Assembly: GCF_029223885.1 (NCBI RefSeq)
Contig: NZ_CP119409.1
Location: 1,142,001 to 1,206,000, forward strand
Origin: Pararhizobium gei
GTDB taxonomy: Bacteria > Pseudomonadota > Alphaproteobacteria > Rhizobiales > Rhizobiaceae
Length of the DNA: 64,000 bases
Reading direction: 5' to 3'
In this document: piece after piece, positions 36,043-43,263 of the stretch
Position numbering within the stretch: the first letter of the stretch is position 1
How the letters are laid out: the number at the start of each line of letters is the position of its first letter
Notes under the pieces: generated by a model
Database searches by the model: none
What the model saw: only the letters and a program-made list of their open reading frames with translations
Told to the model about the DNA's origin: nothing
Made by a program: the position numbers and the translations under genes

Positions 36043-37464
36043 TTAACGTCTTTCCTTTTTCTTGCGCCAGGGCGCATTCTTTTGCCAATCGCCAGCCATG
36101 ATGCTCCCGTAGGGGATCACCTCGTCGACGACTTCTGCAAGGCCGTAATGTTCGATCTGGGACCGGACATTGGCAGCGTTCTTGTATGCGCTCGGCAGTT
36201 CCGAAATATCGGGGATGCCAAAGAAGAAGCGGGCGTCGAGACCCGATGTCTCCCTCTCCATCACGGCCGCGATGTTGTTCGGGCTCAGACCCCGGCTATC
36301 GGCCCCGAATTCCTCGCCGAGCCGACGCATATGCGCCGTCCGCGAGAAATTGCGCCCCGCGCCATGCGGCGAGAAGCCGAGGCCGTGGGCGGCGTCCGAG
36401 CCGCGCACGATCAGGATCGGCTCCGCCATGTTGAGCGGGATGATCGTCAGATCGGTCGAATCTTCAGCCCATTTGTCGAAGGCCGGTGTTGCACCCTTGC
36501 CATGGTAGAACAGGCCATCGGACTTGCGGAAGACGAAGTTGTGCTCGTTCCAGAACCGGTCGCTCACCTTCGCCGCCAGCTTTTCCGCCGTCATGTCATG
36601 GATGGCGTAGTGGTTTTCCTTCGTCCACCGGCGGATTGTCTGCAGCGCCGACCAGTACATGTCTCCTTCTTCGCTGTCGGCCGGAATCCAGGCATTCTCC
36701 CGGTGCGTTTCGGGCGAAAGCTGTTCGCGGAATTTGTTGGCGATCTTCATGCCTCGATCATAGAGCCGCGCACCGGGGGCACGCGATCCGTGATGGGTGA
36801 CGAGCGCCGTCTCTCCGGTCGATTTCATCTGCCCGACATAGGCAAAATGATTGCCGTCGCCCTGCGTGGCGAAATGCTCGATACCGACATGCAGGATCTC
36901 CTTCAGCAAAGGGTTTGCCTGGAACGCCGAGAGTGTCTCCTCCGAAGGCTTGATCTGCGCGCCGCGCGGGCGTCCGCCGGGACCGAAATGCGTGACGGCA
37001 TGCACGGCATCGAGCAAGGCCTTGGGCTCCACGCCCGGAAAGATCGAGATCGCCATCGAGCAGCAGATATCGGCCGAATGCATGCCGGGATGGATCGCTT
37101 CCGACGCCACCACGCCACCGACCGGGATCGTGCCGACCGGTCCGGACGGGCAGGCATCGGGCATGATGGCGGCTGCGCGGACGACAGGCGTGCGGGCAAG
37201 CTCGCGCATCGTCGCGCTCACCTTTTCGATGTTGTCCTGTTCGAAGGCATCTTCGGCACGGATATTAATGTGGATGAGCACGTCATTCGGCGCCTTGAGC
37301 GGCAGGGTCGGCCCCGGCTGATAGCCGCGGGCGACCGCCAGCGCGGCAGCCATGGAACCGCCATTTCCCAGCACTTGGTTCGCTGCTACCAACGCATCGC
37401 GAAACCACTTGCCCTGGCCCATGCCGGCATCGATCAAATCCTGTCCGCTCATTACCTCTGTCAT
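36043..37464 (-). CDS. rtcB: RtcB family RNA ligase
   Basis: A 473-residue RtcB-type ligase, which joins RNA 2',3'-cyclic phosphate or 3'-phosphate ends to 5'-OH ends with GTP and manganese. Recognisable family motifs are DICC (residues 132-135, place of the metal cysteine), GDGNH (202-206), THHGSR (223-228), YHGKGATPA (320-328) and SPHGAGRNFSR (365-375), whose histidine 367 corresponds to the guanylylated one. Several motifs differ from E. coli RtcB, so this is a divergent subgroup. I chose ATG 37464; the frame stays open to 37560, but that part overlaps the last tRNA-like unit. Last gene of the rsr-array-rtcB operon; no rtcA or archease gene is nearby. Confidence 0.92.
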   Translation of the reverse strand: MTEVMSGQDLIDAGMGQGKWFRDALVAANQVLGNGGSMAAALAVARGYQPGPTLPLKAPNDVLIHINIRAEDAFEQDNIEKVSATMRELARTPVVRAAAIMPDACPSGPVGTIPVGGVVASEAIHPGMHSADICCSMAISIFPGVEPKALLDAVHAVTHFGPGGRPRGAQIKPSEETLSAFQANPLLKEILHVGIEHFATQGDGNHFAYVGQMKSTGETALVTHHGSRAPGARLYDRGMKIANKFREQLSPETHRENAWIPADSEEGDMYWSALQTIRRWTKENHYAIHDMTAEKLAAKVSDRFWNEHNFVFRKSDGLFYHGKGATPAFDKWAEDSTDLTIIPLNMAEPILIVRGSDAAHGLGFSPHGAGRNFSRTAHMRRLGEEFGADSRGLSPNNIAAVMERETSGLDARFFFGIPDISELPSAYKNAANVRSQIEHYGLAEVVDEVIPYGSIMAGDWQKNAPWRKKKERR

Positions 37465-37534
37465 TGTCTTTTCTGCGTTTGCAGTCCTTCTGGTTCCGTT
37501 TCGTTTCGTCACACCACCCGGGCGACGAGCGTTG

Positions 37535-37601
37535 GCCGGGGAATAATTCACCGCTCGCATTCCATCACCGATGGCGCTAAGTGGCCCCTGTAGTCACCGG
37601 C
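37535..37601 (-). ncRNA. Degenerate last unit G
   Basis: It keeps the unit start GCCGGTGACTACAGG and a matching CCGGC at 37539-37535, followed by a CTCGTCGCC-like spacer element at about 37530-37522. It has no T arm. It may be a decayed unit or the array's 3' border in front of rtcB. Confidence 0.4.
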
Positions 37602-37644
37602 GGCATTCGCCCAGGGTCTTCTTCGTCATCCCGGCGACGAGTTT

Positions 37645-37753
37645 GGCAGGACCGTTGTGATGAGCTACGCATTGCCTTGTGCAACCGGGATGATTCGAAC
37701 ATCCGACCTTCCCGCCGCAAAGCGACGGGCTGCTCTTTCCGTGTAGTCCTGCC
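37645..37753 (-). ncRNA. tRNA-like unit F, opened in the D loop
   Basis: 109 bases closed by the same GGCAGGAC/GTCCTGCC stem as unit E. D-stem halves GAGC (near the 5' end) and GCTC (near the 3' end) are split. The anticodon position is an 8-pair helix CCCGTCGC/GCGGCGGG with a TTT loop, so no anticodon can be read. The T arm is GGATG-TTCGAAT-CATCC. The acceptor CGGTTGC pairs with GCAATGCG with one bulge and a short ACAAG loop. Confidence 0.7.
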
Positions 37754-37800
37754 TGGCATTCGCCGGGTATTCCATTCATTCAAGCCCCCGCAACAAGGGT

Positions 37801-37910
37801 GGCAGGACAGTATTATCTGAGCTACGCGCTCCCTTCGGGAACGCGGGATGATTTGAACATCCGACACACCGGCTGGAAACCCGGCCGGCTGCTCTACCTG
37901 TAGTCCTGCC
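37801..37910 (-). ncRNA. tRNA-like unit E, opened in the D loop
   Basis: 110 bases closed by GGCAGGAC/GTCCTGCC. Next come TACAG, the second half of a D arm (GTAGAGC), a closed anticodon-like arm (GCCGGC/GCCGGT, 10-base loop), T arm GGATG-TTCAAAT-CATCC and a 9-pair acceptor helix CGCGTTCCC/GGGAGCGCG capped by just GAA with no CCA. TA and the first half of the D arm (GCTC) follow. The D-stem halves GCTC and GAGC lie at opposite ends, so the break is in the D loop. Confidence 0.7.
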
Positions 37911-37954
37911 GGCATTTGCCGGGGATAGTCCTTTGCAGCGGCGACGAGGGTGGA

Positions 37955-38045
37955 CGAAACCGGATGGTCCCGCTCGTGCCAGAGAGCGTGTGCCAAGGAG
38001 GAGTCGAACCTGCCAGACCATCCAACGGTGGATGCTGTAGTTCCG
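37955..38045 (-). ncRNA. tRNA-like unit D, opened in the anticodon arm
   Basis: 91 bases. Outer stem CGGAAC/GTTTCG, inner anticodon-type stem GGATGGTC/GACCATCC (8 pairs), T arm with loop TTCGACT and a contiguous D arm GCTC-TCTGGCAC-GAGC. The acceptor 3' strand TTGGCAC is present but its 5' partner is missing, so the acceptor stem has been lost. An alternative hairpin CATCC/GGATG lies beside the inner stem. Confidence 0.6.
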
Positions 38046-38083
38046 CCCGGCATTCGCCGCTGCAATTCTTTCGACAACCAATT

Positions 38084-38181
38084 AACCGGAAACTTTCCAC
38101 CGTTCCTCCAAGACGAGGTGACGACGGAGCAGGCTTCGAACCCACAACTCCATTTGCGGAGCACCAGTATCGTTTCCGGCC
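38084..38181 (-). ncRNA. tRNA-like unit C with long variable arm
   Basis: 98 bases closed by a 10-pair stem, GGCCGGAAAC with GTTTCCGGTT (two G-T pairs). It has an extra hairpin CTCC-GCAAAT-GGAG (38161-38148) just before the T arm, as in class II tRNAs (Leu, Ser, Tyr), and a T arm GTGGG-TTCGAAG-CCTGC. The D arm and acceptor strands after the linker are hard to pair. It seems to derive from a different tRNA than unit A. Confidence 0.6.
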
Positions 38182-38212
38182 TTTTGCCTCTGTCATGGCG
38201 ACCAGTGTTCAA

Positions 38213-38286
38213 GGAAACTCCGCTACCAGAATGGGAGCGTGACTTCCCTTGCAGGGTTTGAACCCGCCGCGGCCGATGTAGTTTCC
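38213..38286 (-). ncRNA. tRNA-like unit B, shortened
   Basis: 74 bases closed by GGAAACT/AGTTTCC. The T arm is intact (GCGGG-TTCAAAC-CCTGC). The acceptor is imperfect (AAGGGAA against TCCCATT) around a GTCA end remnant and a short linker. The D arm is reduced to a GGTAG-type remnant. The smallest unit of the array. Confidence 0.6.
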
Positions 38287-38329
38287 TTTGCATTCGCCAT
38301 GTCATGCGTCCGTGACAACGAGGTGTGGA

Positions 38330-38426
38330 GAAACGTCCTGCTCTATCCGCTGAGCTACGGGGCCACAAAATGGAGGCCCCGGCGGGATTTGAACCCGCGA
38401 CCTGGAGGGTAACAGCCTGTAGTTTC
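38330..38426 (-). ncRNA. tRNA-like unit A, opened in the anticodon arm, with CCA
   Basis: 97 bases. Order on the RNA: GAAAC (38426-38422), TACAG, a T arm with 5-base stem GCGGG/CCCGC and loop TTCAAAT, acceptor 3' strand CGGGGCC, T, CCA, six-base linker TTTTGT, acceptor 5' strand GGCCCCG (all 7 pairs), TA, D arm GCTC-AGCGGATA-GAGC, then GTTTC (38334-38330) pairing with the start. It is a complete tRNA cut in the anticodon arm and joined across the acceptor ends. It is the first unit after rsr. Confidence 0.75.
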
Positions 38427-38485
38427 ATCCGGCATTCGTCACGGTCCCGCGCCGTTCACGGCGGCGTGGGTTTATTGCTTTTACG

Positions 38486-40042
38486 TCACAGCTCGATCGA
38501 CTCGATGGTTTTCACCCAGCCGTCCGCTCTGTTCGAGTTGGCCGCAAACGCCGTGATCACCCCATAGACGGCATCCGAGAAACCGCCGATGTTAAGCACG
38601 TCGTCCCGCGTCGGCGCCTGTGTGGTGGCATGGGGCTGGATATCAAGGCAGACCAGCTTTGCAGCCGGATTGACCCGCTTGATCCTTGCCCATTCCATCA
38701 TCACAGCCGTCGGCTGACCACTCTTGCCCGCATCCATCCAGGACTGGTTGTCCGAGATGAACACGACGAGATCGACCTTCGCCTTCTCGTTTGCGAGTTT
38801 CCTCAGCGGAGCGGAGCAGTTCGTTCCGCCGCCGCCGACTGCCGCCAGCTTGGCAGCATTGGTCATCACCGAATCCCGCCGGTTGAGCTTGACGTTCACC
38901 ACGTCGTTCTCGAACGGCAGCACCCGCGCCTTCGGGTTGCGCTGCAGGAACGCCGCGGTCATCAGACCAGCGACATCGATGCAGCGGACCGCGGATGTCG
39001 CCCCCTTGCGGTAACCAGTTACCGGCGAACCCATGGAGCCGGAAACGTCCGGGCAGAGCACCACATTGCCGGCAAGCGACGGCACATTGGCGATCGCGAC
39101 ATCCATGGCGTCCTGCAGTGCATCGCGCACGACATCCGGAACCTGGCCATCGACCATCTTCCACGCCATCATCAGTTGATAGGGAAAGACCTTGGCCTTG
39201 CGGACCTCGTCCGGATCGGCCAGTCGCGCAGCCAGCGCCTCGGCGAACCCTTCAACCTCGAACACGCCATTGCGTGCAAAGGTGTTGAGGTTCTGCCGCA
39301 CCATCTGCCAGCCGCCCTTTTCGGCGATTTCGACCCAATGCTCCCGCGTCAGCGGCAGCGAGGTCAGCATCTGGAACGGCACGTCCGGCATAGTAGCCGT
39401 CTGGTCGCGCCGAAAGGCTTCCAGCGCCTTGATGAGGTCCGGCAGGGCCGCGTAGTCGTGCGGCTTGCCGATCGCCCAGGCATAGAGCGCCCTGCGTTCT
39501 TCCGACGCCGGCTTCGGGTGCACCATGCGGATCACATCGGCAAGCGACGGGTCGTTGCCGACCATCGCGCGCAGGATCTGTTCCGTGCTTGCCCGCTCGA
39601 GCCACGCCTGCACCAGCTTCTTCGGTCGCGTGCCGAGCGACTTGCGTCCTGTGGCACCCGACCGCATCACTTGGACGAAGCCGCGCAGCATCTTGCCGCT
39701 CTTGACCACGCGGGGAAACGCGCCGGCAAAGGCGTGGCTCTGAAGACCGGACAGCATGGCCAGCAGGGTGACCGGCATGTCCTTCATGTGGCCCTTCTCT
39801 GCAGCATAGACCGCCACCTTGGCCAGGAACTCCGGTTCGACCTGAAGCGCAAGCACCTTGACCGCCTCCAGTTGACCGGCACCATCCGCATAGAAGGTTC
39901 CGTTGAACATGCCGGTCACGGCATACTGCGCCAACGCTTCACGCGGCGTCAGCGTGTAAGCCGGCGCAGCTTCGTGGTTTTTCGTGTCCGTGCCCGAAAG
40001 CAGTTTTCCGAGGTAGGTTTTGAAGATCGCCTTGTTGACCAT
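38486..40042 (-). CDS. rsr: Ro60/Rsr family TROVE-vWA RNA-binding protein
   Basis: A 518-residue Ro60 orthologue. Residues about 15-320 are the TROVE domain, a ring of helical repeats that binds Y RNA on its outside and single-stranded ends of misfolded RNA in its hole. Residues about 325-510 are a von Willebrand A fold with an intact metal site: DVSGS (332-336), GGTN and SDNQSW. ATG 40042 is preferred because AGAGGT lies seven bases upstream and the sigma54 promoter would start RNA near 40067; an ATG at 40066 would have almost no leader. Heads the operon with the tRNA-like array and rtcB. Confidence 0.93.
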   Translation of the reverse strand: MVNKAIFKTYLGKLLSGTDTKNHEAAPAYTLTPREALAQYAVTGMFNGTFYADGAGQLEAVKVLALQVEPEFLAKVAVYAAEKGHMKDMPVTLLAMLSGLQSHAFAGAFPRVVKSGKMLRGFVQVMRSGATGRKSLGTRPKKLVQAWLERASTEQILRAMVGNDPSLADVIRMVHPKPASEERRALYAWAIGKPHDYAALPDLIKALEAFRRDQTATMPDVPFQMLTSLPLTREHWVEIAEKGGWQMVRQNLNTFARNGVFEVEGFAEALAARLADPDEVRKAKVFPYQLMMAWKMVDGQVPDVVRDALQDAMDVAIANVPSLAGNVVLCPDVSGSMGSPVTGYRKGATSAVRCIDVAGLMTAAFLQRNPKARVLPFENDVVNVKLNRRDSVMTNAAKLAAVGGGGTNCSAPLRKLANEKAKVDLVVFISDNQSWMDAGKSGQPTAVMMEWARIKRVNPAAKLVCLDIQPHATTQAPTRDDVLNIGGFSDAVYGVITAFAANSNRADGWVKTIESIEL

Positions 40043-40077
40043 GACAGCACCTCTTGGTTGGTTCATGCCAGATACAT

Positions 40078-40093
40078 TTCAAGACGCGTGCCA
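40078..40093 (-). promoter_or_regulatory. Sigma54 promoter of the rsr-array-rtcB operon
   Basis: On the minus strand TGGCACG (40093-40087), four bases, TTGAA (40082-40078). This is a near-perfect sigma54 element (TGGCACG-N4-TTGCW) about 25 bases ahead of the expected start of transcription and 36 bases ahead of the rsr ATG. RtcR, encoded divergently, is a sigma54 activator. Confidence 0.9.
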
Positions 40094-40161
40094 GTTAGAG
40101 AAAATCATCCGCAAAAAGAAAAAATTTCTTCTATCTTGCTGTTATTTATAAAGGAATATTT

Positions 40162-40177
40162 TGCGTTCCCAAACGCA
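40162..40177. promoter_or_regulatory. Palindrome, candidate RtcR upstream site
   Basis: TGCGTT-CCCA-AACGCA, a perfect 6-base dyad about 100 bases upstream of the predicted rsr transcription start, the usual distance for a sigma54 activator site. Confidence 0.45.
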
Positions 40178-40209
40178 TCCGGAAATTGCGAATGGTCGGC
40201 ACGTTCATT

Positions 40210-40226
40210 ATAATATCCAATATTAT
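40210..40226. promoter_or_regulatory. AT-rich palindrome near the rtcR start
   Basis: ATAATAT-CCA-ATATTAT, a perfect 7-base dyad, 26 bases before rtcR. It could be a second activator site or part of the rtcR promoter. Confidence 0.4.
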
Positions 40227-40251
40227 CATCCTTTATAAAATTGGATAAGTT

Positions 40252-41865
40252 ATGAAGCGGCGTGTTGCCATCAGCATATTGGGAACCACCCTCGACATGG
40301 GAAAATGGGACAATCGCTGGAGCCGCTGGCGGCCGAATGTCGGGCTGTGCCAGCAGGCCGGCTTGTTCATCGACCGATTGGAACTCATCCATGACAATCA
40401 TGCGAGCGCACTCGCCAACCGGATCATTGCAGACATAGCGACCGTGTCGCCGGCAACGCAGGTGCGCAGCAATGTCATCAATTTCCGCGACCCGTGGGAT
40501 TTTTCCGAGGTTTATACGAACCTTCGCGATTTTGCCCGCATCTACCCGTTCGACCCCGATACGGAGGATTATCTTGTCAACATCACCACCGGCACGCATG
40601 TGGCGCAGATCTGCTGGTTCCTGTTAACGGAAGCCCGCATCATTCCCGGCCAGTTGCTGCAGCTTTCGCCGCCGCGCGACCGGGAGCCGGACCAGGATTT
40701 TGCCGGCACGCACCGGATCATCGACCTTGATCTCTCTCGCTACGACGAGATTGCAAAACGCTTTGCCTCCGAGCGTGCGGACGCCGCTTCATTCCTGAAA
40801 TCCGGCATTTCGACCCGCAATGCCGAATTCAACCGAATGATCGACGAGATCGAACGGGTGGTCATTCGCTCGAAAGCGCCCGTGCTCCTGACCGGTCCAA
40901 CGGGTGCCGGCAAGTCGCAGCTCGCGCGCAAAATCTATGAACTCAAGAAAAGCCAGCGCAAGGTCAGCGGCCCCTTCATCGAGGTCAACTGCGCGACGCT
41001 GCGCGGCGACCAGGCCATGTCCACTTTGTTCGGCCACGTGAAGGGCGCGTTCACAGGCGCAGCAGGCGAGCGTTCCGGACTGCTCAAATCCGCCGACAAG
41101 GGCGTGCTGTTCCTTGACGAGATCGGCGAACTCGGCCTCGACGAACAGGCCATGTGCCTGCGCGCGATCGAGGAGAAACGCTTCCTTCCCGTCGGCGCCG
41201 ACCGGGAAGTATCCGCCGACTTCCAGCTGTTGGCCGGCACCAATCGCGATCTCGGCGAAGATGTGCGCAAGGGCAAATTCCGCGAAGATCTTTATGCCCG
41301 CCTGAATCTCTGGACCTTCCAACTGCCGGGCCTGCGCGAGCGCAAGGAGGATATCGAGCCCAATCTCGACTTCGAGCTGAAACGCTTTCTGGAGCGGGAA
41401 GGTGAGAATGTTACCTTCAACAAGGAAGCGCGCCAACGCTACCTTGCATTCGCAACCGGACCACAAGCTGTCTGGAGCGCCAATTTCCGGGATCTCTCGG
41501 CTTCTGTGACCCGCATGGCCACGCTCGCCCCTTCTGGACGGATCACGACGGACGTTGTCGATGACGAAGTTCGGCGGCTCAATAGCTTTTGGCACGCCTC
41601 GTCTGGCAGTCACCCATCGGACGTTCTGGTTGAGGAAATATTGGGCGTTGAAGCCACCACGCGACTGGACCGCTTCGATGTCGCGCAACTGCACGACGTC
41701 ATCCGAACCTGCCGGGAGCACACAACCGCAAGCGCTGCCGGCCGGGCCCTCTTTGCTGTCTCGCGACTGGACAAGAAAAGCAGCAATGATGCCGACCGTC
41801 TGACGAAATACCTCGCGCGTTTCGATCTGAAGTTCGATGATGTCAGGAAGCGAACCAGCCCTTGA
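40252..41865 (+). CDS. rtcR: RNA-repair transcription activator RtcR
   Basis: A 537-residue sigma54 activator. Residues 1-180 are the RtcR-type CARF sensor domain (Rossmann-like; NITTGTHVAQ at 110-119 is the ligand-loop motif), thought to bind RNA fragments with 2',3'-cyclic phosphate ends. Residues about 190-430 are the AAA+ domain with Walker A GPTGAGKS (215-222), the sigma54-contacting GAFTGA (265-270) and Walker B VLFLDE (285-290). A C-terminal DNA-binding part follows (TASAAGRALFAVSRLDKKSS). It diverges from the operon it should control. Confidence 0.95.
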   Translation: MKRRVAISILGTTLDMGKWDNRWSRWRPNVGLCQQAGLFIDRLELIHDNHASALANRIIADIATVSPATQVRSNVINFRDPWDFSEVYTNLRDFARIYPFDPDTEDYLVNITTGTHVAQICWFLLTEARIIPGQLLQLSPPRDREPDQDFAGTHRIIDLDLSRYDEIAKRFASERADAASFLKSGISTRNAEFNRMIDEIERVVIRSKAPVLLTGPTGAGKSQLARKIYELKKSQRKVSGPFIEVNCATLRGDQAMSTLFGHVKGAFTGAAGERSGLLKSADKGVLFLDEIGELGLDEQAMCLRAIEEKRFLPVGADREVSADFQLLAGTNRDLGEDVRKGKFREDLYARLNLWTFQLPGLRERKEDIEPNLDFELKRFLEREGENVTFNKEARQRYLAFATGPQAVWSANFRDLSASVTRMATLAPSGRITTDVVDDEVRRLNSFWHASSGSHPSDVLVEEILGVEATTRLDRFDVAQLHDVIRTCREHTTASAAGRALFAVSRLDKKSSNDADRLTKYLARFDLKFDDVRKRTSP

Positions 41866-41915
41866 AGGACCGGCAGGCGATGCGGCGCCATTGCCACCGA
41901 GAGATCGCCTGTTTT

Positions 41916-42989
41916 TTACTCGGGCAGTTCAGGTTTCCCGGTTTTGACAACCCTGGCGCCGTTCCGGCTCTTGGCTCGGCGATCACCCCGGGACTGCGTG
42001 TTCAGAGCGTCTTCCGCGGCAAGTTTTTTCCACCGCTCGAAGCGGGTCGCGTCAAGCTCGCCACGATCGACGGCAGCCCGCACCGCGCAGCCTGGCTCTG
42101 TCCCGTGCAGACAGTTACGGAAGCGACAGGACAGCGCCAACTCCGAGATATCGGCAAACACATCCTCAATTCCCTGCTGGACGTCCTGCAACTGCAACTC
42201 ACGCATACCGGGCGTGTCCAGCAGCCAGCCGCCGCTGTCGAGCCGGTGCAGTTGACGGGCCGAGGTGGTGTGCCTGCCCTTGGCATCATCCTCTCGAACA
42301 GCCTGGGTCGAAATTCGTCCAGCTCCCGTCATGGTGTTGATGAGAGTGGACTTTCCGACCCCCGAGGAGCCGACGAAGGCCACTGTCTGACCCCGGCCGC
42401 ACCAGGGCGCGAGTTGCGCGACCTCCTCAGGCAAACGCGCATTGAGGGCGACCACATCGAGCCCCGACAAAAGGGCGTCAGCCGCCCGGCGGAAGGCATC
42501 CGGCTCGTCCGCCAGATCCGACTTGGTGACGACGATCACGGGCGTGACATTCGCTTCACGCGCCAGCGTCAGATAGCGTTCGAGGCGGGCGATATTGAAA
42601 TCCTGATTGCAGGACGTCACGATGAACAGGGTATCGACATTGGCCGCGATCATCTGCAACCCGCCCCTTTTTCCAGGAGCGCGACGCTTTATCAGGCTGA
42701 ACCTGCGGAGAAGCCGCTTCGGTTGCAGGGTTTGCGGATCGAGCAGAAGCCAGTCTCCCGCAGTCGCGAATCCACCGTCAACGCCGCGGTCGGCAGCAAA
42801 ATGAGGAACCGTTCCTTCATTATCGACACCAAGAACATGTAACACCGATCGATGCACAGCCGTCACCCGGCAGATCTTGAAAAGCCCGAATTCATCCGCA
42901 TCGATCTGCTGTGAAAAAAACGGCCGCCAACCGAGATCGAAAAGATCCCGCGATGGCGTGGAGACAGGCTCGGGTCGGTTTTCTGGCAA
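41916..42989 (-). CDS. rsgA: Ribosome small-subunit GTPase RsgA
   Basis: A 357-residue circularly permuted GTPase that checks late 30S assembly. An N-terminal OB-like domain is followed by G4 (VVTKSDLAD), G1 (FVGSSGVGKSTLINTM) and G3 (LLDTPGMREL), in that order, which is the permuted pattern of the family. A zinc-finger domain ends the core: CRFRNCLHGTEPGCAVRAAV. A basic tail of about 30 residues follows. Housekeeping gene that separates the RNA-repair locus from the Rhs region. Confidence 0.93.
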   Translation of the reverse strand: MPENRPEPVSTPSRDLFDLGWRPFFSQQIDADEFGLFKICRVTAVHRSVLHVLGVDNEGTVPHFAADRGVDGGFATAGDWLLLDPQTLQPKRLLRRFSLIKRRAPGKRGGLQMIAANVDTLFIVTSCNQDFNIARLERYLTLAREANVTPVIVVTKSDLADEPDAFRRAADALLSGLDVVALNARLPEEVAQLAPWCGRGQTVAFVGSSGVGKSTLINTMTGAGRISTQAVREDDAKGRHTTSARQLHRLDSGGWLLDTPGMRELQLQDVQQGIEDVFADISELALSCRFRNCLHGTEPGCAVRAAVDRGELDATRFERWKKLAAEDALNTQSRGDRRAKSRNGARVVKTGKPELPE

Positions 42990-43263
42990 GCGTGCCCCTC
43001 GATTTCGTGGATCCGGTCGCGTTGCAGGGCCAGCCGGTTAGTCTGTCTTCATAAACCTATGCTGCGCAACACCGCCAGTGATTTCCCTGTTGGAAGGGCG
43101 ACGTTTCCCTCACGTTCGCGCTTAGGGCACGGTGGCCTCTTCATGCCGTCCATCTCGCAATGACATATTCCACCATGTTTTCGCCATATTTCCACAACCG
43201 CGTATTGCGGATATCATGAAACTCAATTAGCCCTGTTGCAACTTATGGTGTGAGGGGTGATTC

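Larger units (their letters stand above)
37535..38450 (-). other. tRNA-like (Y RNA-like) array between rsr and rtcB
   Basis: A non-coding stretch inside an operon, made of six tRNA-like units plus one degenerate unit on the minus strand. T arms of the form GG-TTCRANN-CC recur (for example 38382-38398, 38251-38267, 38129-38145, 37997-38014). Each unit starts with the strand R-A-C-TACA and ends with its complement. The spacers share GGCGAATGCC or a near copy (on the plus strand at 37602, 37755, 37911, 38049, 38289 and 38431) and CTCGTCGCC-like sequence. No reading frame is shared by the units. Ro60 and RtcB on both sides suggest bacterial Y RNAs of the tRNA-mimic (YrlA) type. Confidence 0.8.

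Noticed and set aside
36082..37593. 503-residue frame antisense to rtcB
   Set aside because: The sense strand has all RtcB motifs; the antisense translation has no domain and is a codon-bias shadow.
37577..38428. Long open frames over the tRNA-like array (both strands)
   Set aside because: They arise because the array has few stop codons; the units share RNA structure, not a reading frame, and no domain appears in the translations.
37535..38450. Array as a CRISPR or as a cluster of functional tRNA genes
   Set aside because: The units differ too much for CRISPR repeats and have no regular spacers or cas genes. tRNA order is permuted and anticodons are absent or split, so they cannot be normal tRNAs without reshuffling.
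38630..40213. 527-residue frame antisense to rsr
   Set aside because: Same reason: it mirrors the TROVE-vWA gene and would run across the sigma54 promoter.
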